From Tetmemena sp. SeJ-2015 (lineage: Eukaryota; Ciliophora; Spirotrichea; Sporadotrichida; Oxytrichidae), in assembly GCA_027382625.1 (NCBI GenBank), contig JAJKFJ010021500.1, positions 1 through 64,000 on the forward strand: a stretch of DNA of 64,000 bases, written 5' to 3'. Under the pieces are notes generated by a model. That model saw only the letters and a list, made by a program, of their open reading frames with translations. It ran no database searches and was not told where the DNA came from. The translations under genes were made by a program, and so were the position numbers. Shown one piece after another: positions 48,717 to 60,717 of the stretch (position 1 is the first letter of the stretch; every line of letters starts with the position of its first letter).

Positions 48717-48911
48717 TTCGGTGGTTGGTGTGTTAGATACAAGTCTTAAGTAAGTTGTTGGGATGTTAAGAGAACGAAGATCTCTAAATTTAAATATCAA
48801 AGACTATTTAAATAATTATATCACAAATATAAAATGAATGTGACACTTTTCACTCTCATTTAATTATAGTTTGAGCAATAATTAATGGCTCTTCTTCTTA
48901 AATAAATTTAA

Positions 48912-51900
48912 ATGTTTCCTCCTCCAATAAGTACAGTAAGTGTGATAAAGAAAAAGAAGGGTGAGTTTAATTATAGATCAGAGTTTAAGAAACAAAAAAA
49001 GAAATGGAATAGCCATTTAGTGAGCGAGTCATGACCAGTGTCAATTACAGACTACTGAATTTTATATACAACTATATTTATTTCCATTCCAAGATACTTG
49101 ATGAGATTTTCAAAGAGCAGAATTGGAACAGACAGGCCATGGACGTGGAGAAAACTAAAAACCTCCAACTACTTTGGATGAGTAGACAGTAAGAATCCTA
49201 GTTTTCTATAATAATAATAAAGAGCTTATATATCTCAAACTTAACAAGCAATTTACAACCTTTTTAGCCACTTCGCGATCCTCTTTTTTAAATATGATTA
49301 TTTTAGGAATGTGTTAATAGGACCAAATAAGCCCCTACTCGATTAGATCTAATACTTCAGCAGGGCTTTTAACTCAGATGAGATATACAATTTAAGCAAA
49401 GCCACAGAGCTCTACACACTATCAGCCTAAAAAATATTCGAAGTTCAAAAGGATAAACAGCAAAACATCTTCCTAAACAGATATGAGTTCCCAGACTAAG
49501 TTAATAAGCTTTAGGAGGATCTCGAAAAATTTCAATTTTTAATTTGTGGTTGATCCAAGAATCAAATACGTGCTTTTTTGGAATGACCTCAGAGCTAAGA
49601 CCCAACAGACTCTGGACTTTGACTTTGAGAATACCTCAAAGAATAATTTGTTCCTCTCTCAACTGGATTAGATGAACAATAGTTTCATTTAAGCGACAGT
49701 GAGGGACAGTCTTAAAATCTATGGGCAAAAAGTGCAGCTGCAGTTTTACGCTTAGATAGAATCCTTCACTCCACTGAAGATAAGTGTATTCAGTGAAGGC
49801 CTAGTGAAGTTGTTCGATGGTTATATCTTCTTAGAAAATCAGAGAAATACTAAGGCACACATGTCCTTGAGTGAATTGTTCTCTTTGCTGGAAGAAAGAG
49901 GAGTTTCAAAGCACAAAGTGAATACAGTTTGGAGTAAGTGTTGTCATAAGATACTCAAGTGTCTACTTTCTTCAGTAACTGAGATTACCTTGCTATCACC
50001 TAAGACTTTCCAAATCGTCTAATTCAACTTTGAGCTCTCTTCAGACCTCGAACCCTACATCTACAAAGTCAAAGTGGACCACAAATTTCCAAAGAGGGGA
50101 ATCACTTGACACCCACAAGAAAGTCATGCTCTCAGAAATTCTCGAGAATTTGAAGAAGAGGATAGTGAAGGAGCAGATTCTCACTCAGCTAAAATCCAGC
50201 ATCAACACTCCTAAGTTTCTCTACTTGCTCAAAAGAATGCAAAACGATCCCAATTTATCAAAGGATAATTCTAAGCTGGAAGAGTCCCTAGACATCCTAC
50301 TGAAAGAGGATTATACCAAGCCAAAGCTCAGAGAAAGAACTGTTAAGAACATTAGTGAGGAGCTTTTCAAGAAGATTTCGAAGGAGCAAAATTTGATAAA
50401 GACTGGGCAGCTTAGAACCCCTAATTTCGATAGTATCCTATCTACAGTTAAAGTTGAGAAGACACTCATCCCTATCTTCTACCACTACAAAGAGGGGGAA
50501 GATAGACGTGCTCAAGACTTTCATTCAAAAGGCAAGTACTGATCAACCCATAAGCCAACGAGTCTATCAAGAATACTTTGAAAAGTAGCAGAACTCACTC
50601 AAGCAAGGAGGGAATCAAGATTAAAGGATTGTTTGGAAGGTGGAAGAATCAATTCTCAAGGACCCTGTCCTCAAATTCAAAAGAAAAGGAGCAGAACGAG
50701 ATAATCAAGAATAGGCTTAAGATTTTGAAGACCACTGATAAGCAAGCCTCTTAAAAGGTTTTCAAAGACGAATCAAGCTGTATCAAAGTCTTGAAGTCCC
50801 TTCTAAACCAGAACTCAGTTTTCGATTTTCTAGAGGTCCTAACTATCACTTAAAAGTTTAGCGAAGAGGAAATCCAAGCAGCCTTTGTTAGAAATTTGAA
50901 GTTATTTATTTACACTGATTCAAAGTGGAATGTTGAGAAGTTTGCTAAAGAACTAGAACGTATTCTCTTTGGTGAGAGAGCATCACCACTAGTTTAGAGT
51001 GGAGCTGCAAGAGCTGCTTTTAAATCTTAAGACTAGATAAGATAACCACTTTTTGAATTAGCAAGATTTAGAAGGCAACTGCAATCAAGCTAGTTAGATT
51101 TGATCGTTTAAAGACTACTCAGCCTTAATTGGTTTTTCAAGACAGACCAGTCAAAAGATTCCTGCAGAAGTTAAGGGACAGCCTAGGTATTGCAAGAGTC
51201 CTCTCAACTGCAATAGTATCAGACCAGGTACAAGTCAGTAATGATTCAAAAGTCCCAAACAGAGAAGCAACTGAAGATGTTACAAAAGGATTAGCAGTTA
51301 ATCAAAAACATAATGAGGAGGAGAATTTTTAAATTGAATCAGGAAAGACTCTGGATCAGTACTTATTTGGCTCCTTGAAAACTCCAAGGAATCAGCAGAC
51401 TTCTCAACCACCGCTCCATTCAGTTTTATAAATTGACTAATTATTTTCAGCTAAAAACCTTCTTGCAGAACTCTTAAAGAGCTTAAAGCACCGCTGCTAC
51501 CAAGAGAAGACACATCTTCACTGCAGACTAACAGACCAACAACAAGCACTCTTACACTTTCTCTGAATGAGCAGGATGAGAACAATGATGAAGAGCTAAA
51601 GTAAGCTCAGAAGAATGAATTGAATTCAAAGGCAATAAAAGGGCAAGTTCTCTGAGATGATATCCGTTCTCGAGAGTGAGGACATAGTGAGGCAAGCTGC
51701 GCTAACTAGCAGGGGTAGAGAGGGCTTGATAACTCCACAGTCGAGGAACTCTTTTCTCTACTCCAAAAATTACAACTTAGAGGCTTTTCTCAAAGACTCC
51801 ACCAACTACTAAATTATGCCTTTATAATCAGCTAGAAATACAACTTCTCGTCCTTTTGAAACTCGTTTAGATGAAAATTGCGATATATAATCAGACTTGA

Positions 51901-52840
51901 ATAAAAACCGAAAAGAGCAGTCTTAAATGATGACAAGAGGACCAAGTTATAGTGATAGGAAGATATTCAGCAGTGTGATGTCCAAGAGGTTGCAGAGAGT
52001 CATTCCTAAGCAGCCTTAGGAAAATAAACCTAACTACATCGAACAACTAAGATAGTTCAGAGTCAAACTCTTATAAACCTTGAAAATGTTAAATTAAAGC
52101 ATAGATTTCTTGTTTAAGTTTAAGAAAAGAAAATGCATCAAGAGCTGGTCACTAACTAGGAGCAACACCCGTCTCCTTAAAACCAAGGACAGAGTATTTT
52201 CGGCATGAAAAGGTAGCAGAGGTAGGAGGCCGAGAAGTAACAAGTGTCAATGATAAAGTAGTAGATTGCTTTTGGAATCAAGCATAAGATGCTCAAAGCT
52301 GCAAAGTAACAACAAATAGAAAATGAACTCACCAGCAATCAACAGTAGCAGCAGGCCACATATGTGCAGGTAACTGCTTTTATTATTTGAGGATGAGGAC
52401 ACTGACGAGGAATTTGATGAGGAGTAGGTGGAAAGAGAGTCTCTGTTGATCAACTCAAAGCGCTTGAGGGACAAGTACGTTCAAAAAGTAAAGGAAATAT
52501 ATCAGAACTACAAGTAGACAAACACCTTCATGATCCAAATTTTTCCCTTCAACGTACAAACTCAAGCCGCTTCCAAGTCTTTGCAATACAAGCAAGTCAT
52601 TATCACTATTTATCGATAAGACAATGAGAATTACTTTATAAACTTCTATATTATGGAGATAATGAAATAAGCTTGAATGATTTAGGCAATCCGATTAGTG
52701 CAAAGAAGAAGTAGACTTACTTGTTCCAACTCTCCTATAAAAATCAAGTTACAAAGCAACTTATAGACACAATTGCAAACTAAATGGAAGACTTTGTCTT
52801 TATACGCGACCTAAATACAAACATCATCAAAACTAATTGA
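48912..52840 (+). CDS. Large unidentified protein with coiled-coil segments
   Basis: Begins near ATG 48912 (MFPPPISTVSVIKKKKG) and ends at TGA 52838-52840. Clear coding blocks are KILDEIFKEQNWNRQAMDVE, DEIYNLSKATELYTLSAQKI, DPRIKYVLFWNDLRAKTQQT and KISVFSEGLVKLFDGYIFLE (49080-49860), then helical charged sequence (KVMLSEILENLKKRIVKEQI near 50120) and a final acidic part (DEDTDEEFDEEQVERESLL near 52400). Blocks are separated by short frame-breaking gaps, probably introns and IESs, that I did not map. No domain family is recognised. Confidence 0.55.
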
Positions 52841-52958
52841 ATCAACTTCGATTAATATACGGAGAGAAAGATTGCGCATAAATTTATATATTTTAAATGA
52901 AAATAAATTAGAGGTTCCTTGAGTTGAGGGCCTATTTAAGTTTATAATTATGAGTATA

Positions 52959-54250
52959 TCATCTTCTGCCCTTGGCATTTTAAGGTTATCTTGTGTTTGA
53001 AGCCATCCTTCTTGGGGGCTTCCTATTAGATCTGTAGTCTTCTTCGTCGCTAGGATCTTCAGATCTATCACTATAGTCATCCTTTTATCCATAAAACAGT
53101 TTAAGAATAGCAATTTTGATTTATAAGGAAATTTAATCTTCATAAAGAGAATTATAATATATCTTTTGACCATTAATCTTAGGAATTTATTTTATTGTAA
53201 GTTTATTAACCCTTAACTCATTTATTTCAATATAAAAACCTAATTTTTTAAAGGAAGCATCATTATCTGAATAAACTTATGTGATATTTCTTTTGCATAT
53301 TAGTGTCTTTTTTAGCAACCATTTGTTATTGTTTCGGATTATGACTAGGATTCTTTGATAGCTATGGTTTGGGCTATGGCTTGACATTATCCTAGTTCCA
53401 CTCACTCTTTTAATATGACTTCTTCTTCTAATGGAGTTGCTGCTGTCGGAAGTTTCTCTCCTTGGCCATGCATTCCTCAATCTTTTTAAGGTGAGAGTTG
53501 GGAGGGGACAACCAGTACTATATTTTGGTGCAAGCGAAAGTCAGTCCTACTGCTAATGCCAAAATCCCAACTGGGCCAACACTCATTATTATAAAATTTA
53601 AAGCATTATAATGATAAAGCTAGTCCTGGGTATCTGATACTTCTCAGTCTCAGTGTAGTTAAAGCCAATCATTCTCTTCAAAGAGTACTGCTAGTTTTAG
53701 TTAGTGGTGTAAAACCTGTACGAAAATCTAAAATTGGCTGCGTAGATATTGGCAGTATCTGGCTTCACAGTTATCCAAACCTGCTAAACGATTCCACTAA
53801 GTCGGGTGTTGAAACGATAGGTTGTGTTGAAATTTGGATTTACAGTCACGTTGCTCGCTGTATACAGATTTGAGCCAGTGGTTATTGTGAAGGTGCTAGC
53901 TAGGTAATAGTAAACATAAACCTCAACGTAATCGAAGAGGGAGGCGGAGGTTAAGTCTACCTAGAGTTAGAAATAGCACACATGATTGCTGCTTTCATAA
54001 ACTTAGGTGCTCTTTACTTCTTGGAACTTAATTGTCGGAGTCAGTTAGGAAGAACCTGCTATCAAAACATAAAAATATTATATATGCGAGTCAAACGGGA
54101 AATTACTCAAAAATTAAAAATGACTATACTTCCTAACACCGTTTAGGTATCGATGTAGTCACTAATATCAGTAGCAATAACAAAATTTAGCTCCATCATC
54201 GCAAAAATAATGAGAGTTCCAGTGCGCACTATACTCTATCATTTGAAAGC
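52959..54250 (-). CDS. Probable type I membrane protein
   Basis: A hydrophobic start near 54200-54250 (possible signal peptide ending LNFVIATD) leads to an ectodomain rich in beta-type sequence with many possible N-glycosylation sites: YEVYVYYYLASTFTITTGSN-like strands, TASNVTVNPNFNTTYRF and NIYAANFRFSYRFYTTN (53700-53960). One transmembrane helix (GILALAVGLTFACT, about 53530-53575) precedes a Lys/Gln-rich cytoplasmic tail and an acidic end YSDRSEDPSDEEDYRS to TGA 52959-52961. The parts are separated by AT-rich gaps near 53100-53280 and 53580-53640 that are probably IESs. The family is unknown. Confidence 0.55.
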
Positions 54251-54321
54251 TGATGATGAAAAGTTAGAAGTTGCAGATTTTCTTCAGAGATTTTTAAGCT
54301 TCAGCACATAAATTATTTTAT

Positions 54322-55441
54322 TGATCCTCACACTCTTCCCCACTTAGTGCTAATCAGTTTGGAATACTTAACGAAGATCTTCCATAGGTAGTGTCCTTAT
54401 TTCTCAAGATCTAGCAACATCTATCGTTGAAATGGAATAACTTCCAAAACTGTGAATGCGAGTAATGTCAACGACAGTTCGAATATCCTCAGAGCCTCAA
54501 GCGGCACATCAAGGAAGTCCACTCAGACAAACCTAAGATCTATATGAAGCATTAGAAAGTGGACGGTCGCTATCCTTGCTCAACTTGTGAGCAGACATTC
54601 TCTCACTCTGCTTTCCTCAAGAAACACATGGAGAAGAAGCACATGGCTGAGTTCGTAATTGAGGATAAAGAAACTTTAAAGATGGTGCCAGCTAAGAGGC
54701 AAGCACGATACCTTGACAAGGTTCAACTAAAGAGGAAGCAAGAGGAGAAGAAGAGGAAGATTGAGTTCATGAATCAGAAGCCTTAGTGTATGGTGTCAGT
54801 AAAGTTTCAGCTAGCTCAAAGCAAGACTCCATGCGTGAGAGTTGTAACTTTGGAGGAGTGTGTTCAAAATTACCTCCACCTTGCTGATTCGAAGCGAAGA
54901 GACACCATCATACAAGAAGAGTATGCTTACAAGATCTTCCCTTACGAATACCTTGTAAAGAAGGAAGAGAGGGTCTTGAGTTCGCGAACGAACTGACAGT
55001 GTTTGAGAGAAGTGAGGGACAAAAACTTGAGCTGTACGTTCTTCATCTTGCTGGTGTTCTTATCGATCATGATTACATCGCCATTCGCCTCCTAAATGGA
55101 GATCACACTAAGAGAATTTCTCAGCACGAGGCGCAACAAGTACTAGCTTACTGCTATTCTCACTGACCTCGTTAGAGGAGTGATGGAGTTGCATGAGTTG
55201 GGATTCGAAGAGATCTCAAGCCAGAGAACATCATGATAACTTTGAACCAGTCAGAGCAATGTCTTAGACTTCAACAGAGTTGTAAGAAGAGAAAACATTG
55301 AGGAAGCATCGGTGCAAGGAACTGCAGGCTACTTCCCATAGAGACAGACCTTGCTCGACAGTTCAGTGCAGTGGGACATTTGGTCTATAGTTGCAATCAT
55401 ACTTGAATGCAAATATGAAACCAGAGGAATACTACTAGTGT
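54322..55441 (+). pseudogene. Zinc-finger/kinase ORF resembling the TBE transposon 57-kDa protein, decayed
   Basis: The first 675 bp are open with TAA/TAG as Gln and encode two C2H2 zinc fingers: CEQCQRQFEYPQSLKRHIKEVH and CSTCEQTFSHSAFLKKHMEK (listed here as separate motifs), then a basic linker and EEYAYKIFPYEYLVKKEER. After a TGA the frame shifts and a degenerate kinase domain follows: GVMELHELG, RRDLKPENIM, VLDFNRVV and WDIWSIVAIILE, in at least three frames. TBE elements of Oxytricha are described as carrying a 42-kDa transposase, a 22-kDa ORF and a 57-kDa zinc-finger/kinase ORF, and this order matches. No transposase or terminal C4A4 repeats were found nearby, so this is a truncated relic or an unrelated kinase pseudogene. 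Confidence 0.55.
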
Positions 55442-55589
55442 GAAAGTGAAGATGATGCAATATAATTCAAAGACATTGTAAGATAGACAAGGTATCAGAA
55501 CCTTTGAAAAAGTTAGTGAGATAATGATAAAGGGGCAACCTTCGAAACCAACACTCGGTTTATTTTAGATATGACAAGCCAGGGCAAAA

Positions 55590-55885
55590 CAGCAAATAGG
55601 AGAACCGGGCGTTGCCCTCACGCACGGGAAATGATCAGGAATCCCTGCCGCTAAAAACCCTCCCTGTGGGGGGCGTGAGCTCCCCGGTCACCGGGGCCCT
55701 GGGCGCTTGCCGGGGGGTTCAGTGGGACTGGTAAAGAGAGCGTAAACCTGCCTCCGTGTCTGATTCAGGGTGCCCCTTAGCGGTAGTCATGGGGTGGCCC
55801 GTTGTCAGTTTATTTACCCCCTCGACTAGGTTCGATCTGTTTGGAATGCTCTAGTAGCACGTAGTCGCCGTAGTTTGTTTTGTAA
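55590..55885. other. GC-rich island of unknown origin
   Basis: About 300 bp stand out by high GC and long C/G runs in otherwise AT-rich DNA. It contains a perfect 7-bp inverted repeat with a one-base centre (CCCCGGT-C-ACCGGGG near 55692). No long open frame, tRNA fold or known repeat is recognised. It lies just downstream of the decayed zinc-finger/kinase ORF. Confidence 0.6.
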
Positions 55886-56049
55886 AACCACTCTTATTTT
55901 ATTTCCCTTTTTTTCTTTTTTTTCCGAGTCAGCTCCATCAGCAACTCCATTTTCCTATAAGTAACAAAGTAATAATCAAGCAACCCTTTTAAACCAAACT
56001 CATTAAATTTGAGTAGAGGAAACAGGTATAAAATTCAGAGAATAAGAGA

Positions 56050-56602
56050 CAGACGTCAAGGTCACCTTCCTAGAAGACTTTAGATTGCCTGTTTAGGGTT
56101 AAAATTTAGCATAATTATTATTTTTAATTATCTCATCTTTTTACGGGTGATTAAATATCTACTCCACAATTAGTAGGATTCTTTGAAGGACACAGACTAT
56201 ACTTTAATTGATTTGTTGATTGATGTTATAAAGTAATCTGAGCAAACTGATCCCAAAGCAAGATTTAAAACTTAAATTCAGTTGAAGATTTTATTAAACA
56301 TTTTATTGATTGTTATAGCACTTTGTATTCGCAATTGTGGTGCTGCAGCAATAGTACACGCCTGCGTTATTGCAGTACCTGGCAGCAGTAGCAGAGAAGT
56401 AATCAAAGCACTCTGTAAGGCAATTATCAGTTTAATATATCCCAATGCTGCATTTGTGAGGTCAGCTGCGTTGAAAGCAGCTCATGTGGTTTCAATGCTC
56501 ATTAGCAGCACCACAAGCAAAGAAGGGAGGAATCTACTATTAGGGAGCGGGCTCACTATCTTACTTACAAAAATAGATTTTAATATTTTCATTTCAAGAT
56601 AA
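56050..56602 (+). CDS. Orphan helical-repeat (ARM/HEAT-like) ORF
   Basis: An open frame encodes DYTLIDLLIDVIKQSEQTDP, a hydrophobic helix, then GAAAIVHACVIAVPG, EVIKALCKAIISLIYPNAAF and VRSAALKAAHVVSMLISSTT. The alternating amphipathic helices look like one to two ARM/HEAT repeats. No start codon, full domain or stop-defined gene is clear; the frame stays open toward the SF3B2 gene through AT-rich DNA. It may be a separate gene fragment or a macronuclear-destined segment whose partners lie elsewhere. Confidence 0.4.
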
Positions 56603-56663
56603 TAATTTAATAAAAACTTACTCCAGTTCCTAATTATTATAATCACTTTACCATCTCACTTAA

Positions 56664-58986
56664 ATGAAGAAGCTCTTCAAGCGAAAACGACGAGTAAGCA
56701 TTATAACTAAGCAGAGTGGATTTTGTTTGCAGCCCTTTTAGATTTATTGTAGAACAGAAAACAAAAGAAGAAGGAGAAGCAGGATCAGCTGCAGTAGCAG
56801 ATAGATGACAAGGTTAACTTCCTCAAGAGTGTCATCCCCTCTCAGATTTCTCAACTCTCTCACTTCCAAGACCTGGGCTTTAGCTCAACAGAGGGTGATG
56901 TAGAGATGAGAGAGGAGGGGAGCGAGAGTGGAAGGAGAATGAGTGGAGACTAGTCTGCAACCAGTAATTAAACCCATTAAAATTAACTAAATAATGGTAA
57001 GATTGACTTGAGCAACATCGAGTTCGAGTATGTCAACATGGACGAAGGCGTTCTTGCTCCTGGCAGGGTAAGTTAGATCCTACTTTAATCTATATAGCAT
57101 GTGGCTGAGTTCAAGCACATCTTTGAGCACTTCACAACGCCTGTTAACCAAGGTGGCGCACTCAAGAAGAAGGAGGGTGAGCTCGTTTAAAAGCATCTCG
57201 AAGAAAAGGATGCCTTCACAAAGACCACTGAGGCTCAGGAAGACGAGGAGAAGAAGGAGAAACAGATGTCTAAGAAGCAGAGGAAACTGCTGGCAAGGAT
57301 GAAGGTGTTTGACCTCAAGATGAAGATCAGACGCCCTGACTTGGTTGAGGCTTGGGATGTCACTTCCAAGGACCCACTACTCCTGCATGGACATGAAGAT
57401 GGTGCGCAACTCAGTCCCAGTCCCAAGACACTGGTCCCAGAAAAGAAGATACCTCCAGTACAAAAGAGGCATCCACAAACCACCTTTCAAGCTGCCAGAC
57501 TTCATTGAGCAGACTGGCATAGGAAGAGTGAGGGAGCAAGCCAGTGATAAGCACAAGACGCTCAAGCAGAAGATGAGGGAGAGAATGCAGCCTAAGATGG
57601 GAAAGATCGACATAGACTATCAAGTGCTCCATGATGCTTTCTTCAAGCATCAAAAGAAACCTAAACTCACTCCCCATGGAGATCTCTTCTACGAGGGAAA
57701 GGAATACGAAATAAGGATGAGAGGCTACAAGCCAGGTAGGCTCACTCCTGAGTTGCGACACGCACTCGGCATCCCAGAAAACTCACCCCCTCCCTGGTTG
57801 ATTATTACTAAAATATAGTACTAGCAAAGATATCATATGGACATTAATGCAACAATAACATGCAGAGATATGGACCTCCTCCAGCTTACCCTAATCTTCG
57901 TATACCTGGAGTAAATGCCCCTATTCCTGAAACTATTGATGATAATTCAATTATAAAGGATAATTGGTTATAAGAATAAGTAGATGCCTTTAAATTCATG
58001 GGAGTATTAATTATTTAACAATTACTTGCGCTTGGCCATTGAGTAAATTTCAATTAAAGTAGCTTAATTATTTTAATCAATGATTATTGATGAGCTCGAT
58101 ATTCTTATTCAATTTAAAAATAATTCTTTTTATTGATCCAGTAATCCTTTAAAGTAAAATGCTGTGCTATATTCTAGTACTGACTTATAAACAATGGAAT
58201 AAATGCTACCTCAACTGATTCTTATTTTATCCCATTAAGCTTTACTTATTTATTGATCCCATCATTGATTTATTTCTCAGCTATATTACATACGGTTTTG
58301 GAAGACTGTTCACTGACGAAAGAGGCAGCACTGTCTACGCTGATTGCCATGGCTTGAACAAGGCTGTCTACCAAAAGCGCTAGAACAGAAAGCCTTATTG
58401 GGGTGCAATCAAAGAGACTGTCGAGGAAGAAGACGACCTCGAGGGAGATGAGGACATGGACGAGGAGGAAGAAGATGAAGAGCCTGAGTTTGAAGGCATC
58501 GGAAGGGACACTCTCGGTATGCTGGATGATGAAGTGGAGCTGGCTATGGGTAACTTCAAGCAGCAGGAAGAAAAGACTGACTTTGCTTCTCTCAAGGCGG
58601 GTATCTCTTCTCTCATTCAGAACTCCAACTTGATCTCACAACCAGAGGTATAATATAAATATATGAACATATATTTATAATAAGGTGGAGATATCTAAGA
58701 AGCCATTGCATCCTAAGATGCCTCCTCCCCCTCCCATGGAGGCAAGACCACTCTACGAAGTAGTGGAGGAGGTCAAGAACAAACAAGGAGACAACTCAGA
58801 CATTTTCCAATCAGGCCACGGCTACAAACTGCCCTTCTTCAGGAGCTGCAACTGGCAGCCAGTCTGTGGAGGCAGAAGTTAAACATCTCGAAGGTAGTGG
58901 CCGACGGAAAGAGCGCAGCAGAGAAGGAGGAGGAGAGAAAGAGGAAGGAGAAGGAAAAGAAGGACAAGTACAAGGTCAAGTTCTGA
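56664..58986 (+). CDS. SF3B2: SF3B2 (SAP145/Cus1) homologue, U2 snRNP splicing factor
   Basis: SF3B2 anchors SF3B in U2 snRNP near the branch point. The conserved core is unmistakable: RRPDLVEAWDVTSKDP, NSVPVPRHW, YLQYKRGIHKPPFKLPDF, MGKIDIDYQVLHDAFF and GDLFYEGKEYEIR (57320-57720), then ENSPPPWLI, the PSP-type RYGPPPAYPNLRIPGVNAPI (57865-57930) and, after a 350-bp IES, TYGFGRLFTDERGSTVY and an acidic segment. The C-terminus EKKDKYKVKF ends at TGA 58984-58986. An intron lies at 58648-58684; a second, smaller IES (about 60 bp, 2-bp repeat) falls after PPWLI. A one-base insertion near 57386 splits the core, and one or two slips lie near 58830. The start is near 56664. Confidence 0.93.
57934..58283. 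other. IES, 350 bp, pointer TATT
   Basis: TATT occurs at 57934-57937 and 58284-58287. Removal joins GVNAPIPET to ITYGFGRLFTDERG inside the SF3B2 PSP region, where orthologues have no gap. The insert is AT-rich with TGA in all frames. Confidence 0.88.
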
Positions 58987-59263
58987 CTTCCCAGTTCTTA
59001 AATTAACCCCAGCAAGTTATAATTAATTTGGAAAACTTAAAACACAAAATACCCCCCAACACTATATTAAATTTGTTGTTTTTAAAAGGGCTGTTGAGTG
59101 GGAAATGACTTACCTTTTGACGCCTCTTGGCCTTGGCCAGTTTGAGTTTATCGACGTTATTAGATTATTAGTGCGAGATGGTGTCTGAGGTGTGGCCATT
59201 GGAAGATCCAAAGAAGGGCTCGTCCATCATAGGCACCGCCATCGTAGGGCCATTTCCATTCAT
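58985..59263 (-). CDS. Short gene or isolated 5' exon
   Basis: From ATG 59263 the frame encodes MNGNGPTMAVPMMDEPFFGS and KLKLAKAKRRQK with two TAA glutamines in between, then a GT donor-like site near 59113. Beyond this the frame stays open to a TGA that overlaps the SF3B2 stop, but that part is AT-rich and not protein-like. The rest of the protein is not found nearby; it may be a very short protein or the first segment of a gene continued elsewhere. Confidence 0.45.
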
Positions 59264-59512
59264 TTTACTTCAACCAATATAACTTCAAATTATAATATCA
59301 TCACTCAATTCAACCTAAGTGTATGTGTGAGTAAAGGGAGTATAAAAGTATAATTTTTATATTAAGAGTGTAAGAGTAAAGTATATTTAAATATTTAACA
59401 TACTTTTAAATTGATAAGAGTTTTGAAAGATATCGATGATAGACCTACTCTAATTCGCTAAAACCAATTGAAAATATACAAATACAACTACCTCCTACTT
59501 CACAAACTAACT

Positions 59513-60526
59513 ATGTCGCTACTCCTACTTACTAACTTACCAAAGCTATCAATAGCAATCCACGAAGAAGAACCGATTACCTCCAATTCAAATATCAATC
59601 AGAATATAACTGAGGGAGGCTTGCAAAATAAGTTCAGTAAAAGAAAGCAGAGTGTTTCACCAGCACCTAAATCAAGAAAATATAAGAGCAAGTCTCCACT
59701 CAGGGCCAAGTAAATAAGCACTCACAGATAAAAGCACTTGTAGAATCTTGTCCACCAAACTCCATAGGAACTCTCCTACCCCATCCTTATTAGCAATGTA
59801 AGAAATGATGGAGCAAGAACTCAGAGGCAGACACTTGCAGAATTGAAAGCGGTTGTGATTGAAGCAAAGACTCAAGAAATAAAGCTGAAAGAGCTCAAAA
59901 GACCTAGGCAAGTCTCCCTTATTTAAATGTTCAAGACCTAGTCAATAAAGAAAGAGGACTCCAATCATAAATTAATAAAACAGCCTCAACTTAAAGCTAA
60001 GCAATCAGAGCAACGCCCCTAAGTCAAATAGAACTTCGAGATGATTTTCCACTACATGAATTCTCTTGAAAGAAAACAGCAGCAGTAACTTTAGTAACAA
60101 TCTCAAGTCTAAACTTAATAAGAAGAGAAATAGTTCCCCTTGATTACGATGAATTGTGAACAGAATGAGGACTCTCGGCATTCTAACATTTCAAGAAGTT
60201 CCTAGAGAAGTGTATTGAATTTCAGCACAGCAGAGGCGGAGCAGTAAAGGCAGTCAATAATCTAAAGTGAGAAAGAAGACGATTAGGAAGATGTGGAAAT
60301 GATGTGTATGGCAATCGATGAGAGCTCTATGCTGTCTTCTCATCAACTATCTGATCTCAACTTCAGAAACAGTTTGCTCTCTAAGAGGAAGGAAAGATCT
60401 GAGTTTTCATTTTCTGCCTCCCAGAATGGCTAAAAAGATAAGGCGAGGAAGAAATTGGCCTTCATAAGACCAAGAGATAGTAAATTGCAAGAGAAGAGGA
60501 TTTAGAAACTGTTGAGGATATAATGA
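59513..60526 (+). CDS. Basic, Q/S-rich single-exon protein (unidentified)
   Basis: A 337-codon frame from ATG 59513 to TGA 60524-60526 with at least 25 TAA/TAG glutamines. It is basic in the first half (KFSKRKQSVSPAPKSRKYKS), has a helical segment TLAELKAVVIEAKTQEIKL, a Q-rich linker and an acidic patch (DDQEDVEMMCMAIDESS) before a basic end (RKERSEFSFSASQNG, ARKKLAFIRPRDS). Possibly nuclear. No IES or intron is needed. No family is recognised. Confidence 0.65.
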
Positions 60527-60717
60527 AGAATGAATATATCGAATGTGGATGGCAGCTATCAGCTTGAGATTTATTCTTTCCAGAATATAGAATCAACGAC
60601 CTAATAAAGGGAAACAAGTGAGCAGGCTGATGGAAATTTTTGTAGTTCTTAATTAATATTACTATCTATTTATGAGCGTATTTTCCTAAAAATTCCAAAC
60701 ATTCTTTCTATCTTTTT

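Noticed and set aside
55815..55850. tRNA T-arm-like GGTTCGATC in the GC island
   Set aside because: Flanking bases do not pair as a T-stem, and no acceptor, D or anticodon arms are found.
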